Shown: positions 62,501 through 64,000 of the stretch, piece by piece
Layout: each line of letters begins with the position of its first letter
How positions within the stretch are numbered: position 1 is the first letter of the stretch
NCBI GenBank assembly: GCA_016785225.1
Contig: JAFBJZ010000512.1
Location: 7,539,001 to 7,603,000, forward strand
Length of the DNA stretch: 64,000 nucleotides
Direction of reading: 5' to 3'
Origin: Psettodes erumei
Lineage: Eukaryota > Chordata > Actinopteri > Pleuronectiformes > Psettodidae
The notes under the pieces: model-generated
Told to the model about the DNA's origin: nothing
Databases searched by the model: none
Seen by the model: only the letters and a program-made list of their open reading frames with translations
Position numbers and translations under genes: made by a program

Positions 62501-64000
62501 ATCTCTGAAATGTGAAGATGACAGGAGCCTCCTGAGCCAGAGGTTATGAAGTGACATCTTGATGTGCTTGCGCCTGAATCACACTCCCACACACACCCAG
62601 GCACAGACTTCTGACATTCCTACAAACCCAGAGACATTTCGATATTTGACGTCTAGTTACCATACATTAATGCTTCGTTTTGATCTACTTTTGGCTCACA
62701 TTTTTCTACAACGTTATCTTGTGGCATGTGGCCCCATACATGTTCACAGTGTTGAAAATATTTGTTTTTGAGAGAACGTGATGATTTTGGCAGAACTGCT
62801 TTGTGGGATCTGAATTTGCAAGATATTTGAAGCATTTGTCATCTCGATGTGGAATCTTGCACGCTTCATTGAAGTTCAACCTCTCAACACTGCAGAAGCC
62901 TAAGTTTTGAAATGACTTTCAGTCTCACCTCAGTTGGCAAGTTCAATTAATTGACACAAAGTTGATTTGATGATCGTGATGCTGACACTTTCAGCACATT
63001 CTCACACGCAGACTGAGCAGAGGGACAATGCAAAGCATCAGTACACATACAGTATGTGAAGCAATATATAGTAGATATTGCATTCAAGTGACAGGACACA
63101 AACTGCAGTGTAGCTGCAGCAGGGAACACAGCAAAGAGCTAGCAGTACACTGCTACAGATATCTTAGTGAAGTGACTTCCCTTTCACCTACAATGTCAGC
63201 TATTTGACATGCAGAACAAAGTGTAAACAGATTTCCATCAAGAGAGGATTGTATTACTCAAAGAAAAAGTGGCAAGACTGAATGGATCATCAAGGGCAGA
63301 GCACTTTGGAATACAAAACCTAGCCCAATGATGACTAAAGAGGCCTACAGATGAGCACAGAGGTCCGGCCGTCCTCAAAACAATTGACCCATATCATTAA
63401 CAAGCACTGATTTGCCTTCGAAGCACTTTCCCCCTGATGTGTGCAGCCTTTGAATGACAGCATGCTTCCCTGAATAACAAGCCATCCTCTGTTTGTACCT
63501 GAGGGATTCTTCATGTTTCATTGATTGTGGTGCTTTTAGTCAGAAAGTCTTTCCTTTCTGTCGCAGTAAGCAGGATGCCATGTTGGAAAAGAGAGTGTTG
63601 GTTGGTGAAAAGGTAACTGCTTTGTAGAGTAAGTGCTTTTATTCCTACTGATAGAGGGGCAATATATATACTGTATACATAGCAGCCCATGATATCCAAG
63701 GTAGAGGTAAAGGTCACAGTGGTGGAACAGATGAGGCCTTCCCTGAATTCATCTGTTGTTTCTACAGTATGTCTTTGTCTGACAGTTACTTCATCTCCCT
63801 GCTAGTGTGTTTCTGCCACACCCATAGTTTCCAAGCTATCCACGCATTATTCAGTACGGGCCTTTCGTCACTTGCATCTTGTAAAACACAAGACACATGC
63901 TTAGACAGAGCTGGGCTTATGTAGTGTTTCTGACCTATAAACCCTCCCCCTTTTCATCCATCACTGGGAAAATTACTGCCAGATTATTTTGGAACGTATG
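59521..64000. other. Non-coding; intron 1 of the candidate gene or intergenic
   Basis: No exon was recognised up to the right edge. The sequence is AT-rich with a GAT trinucleotide repeat at 61283-61307. The frames at 59578-59787, 61263-61457 and 62559-62771 are repeat-driven or unrecognised. If 59490-59520 is a real exon, this is the start of its first intron. Confidence 0.5.
61283..61307. repeat. (GAT)8 trinucleotide repeat
   Basis: A perfect GAT repeat of about 25 bp is followed by a degenerate gaggaggat-type stretch. On the minus strand it creates a false poly-His frame. Confidence 0.95.

Noticed and set aside
1..64000. CRISPR arrays, bacterial operons, phage or viral genes
   Set aside because: No regularly spaced repeats, ribosome-binding-site-led gene clusters or viral protein motifs were seen. 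The genes present are spliced vertebrate genes.
1..64000. tRNA or rRNA genes
   Set aside because: No convincing A-box/B-box pair or rRNA core segment was found by eye. A covariance-model scan would be decisive.

Overview
The window looks like nuclear DNA from a ray-finned fish, most likely a percomorph teleost. Three vertebrate gene families can be recognised from translated sequence (barx2, rbm7 and an ODF3/CIMAP1 family member). Microsatellites are abundant, and two interspersed elements resemble repeats I know from percomorph genomes. There is no bacterial-style gene organisation; coding sequence is a small fraction of the 64 kb.

Left end (1-11.6 kb). The first coding exon of the homeobox gene barx2 lies on the minus strand at 3299-3485. 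Its following intron runs off the left edge. Upstream of the start codon lie a candidate TATA motif and a long (GA)n tract as read on the barx2 strand. A GC-rich block around 5.88-6.40 kb carries a good TATA box in the plus orientation and may be a separate promoter. The complete five-exon coding region of rbm7 (258 aa, an RRM protein of the nuclear exosome targeting complex) follows on the minus strand at 7651-11482. All four introns have GT...AG ends and the reading frame joins cleanly. Its 3' flank holds an unusual series of A-tracts on the transcript strand and an 18-bp perfect palindrome.

Middle (11.6-59 kb). This is almost entirely non-coding. The one gene-like object is an intronless, full-length ODF3-like (outer dense fiber / CIMAP1) sequence on the minus strand at 27429-28194. 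It needs two one-base corrections to read as a single 255-aa protein, so it is either a young pseudogene or retrocopy, or an intact gene with assembly errors in C-runs. The rest holds microsatellites, two diverged fish repeats, a cluster of POU octamer motifs near 17 kb and a few AT-rich, homeodomain-site-like stretches that could be regulatory.

Right end (59-64 kb). A CpG-containing leader with a polypyrimidine tract ends in a short ATG-initiated segment (59490-59520) followed directly by a consensus splice donor. This may be the first coding exon of a large plus-strand gene whose remaining exons lie beyond the window. I cannot identify that gene. No tRNA, rRNA, CRISPR array or clearly intact transposon was found, and nothing here amounts to a new biological system. 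The best leads are the frameshifted odf3-like gene, the GC-rich TATA block, the octamer cluster and the candidate first exon at 59.49 kb.
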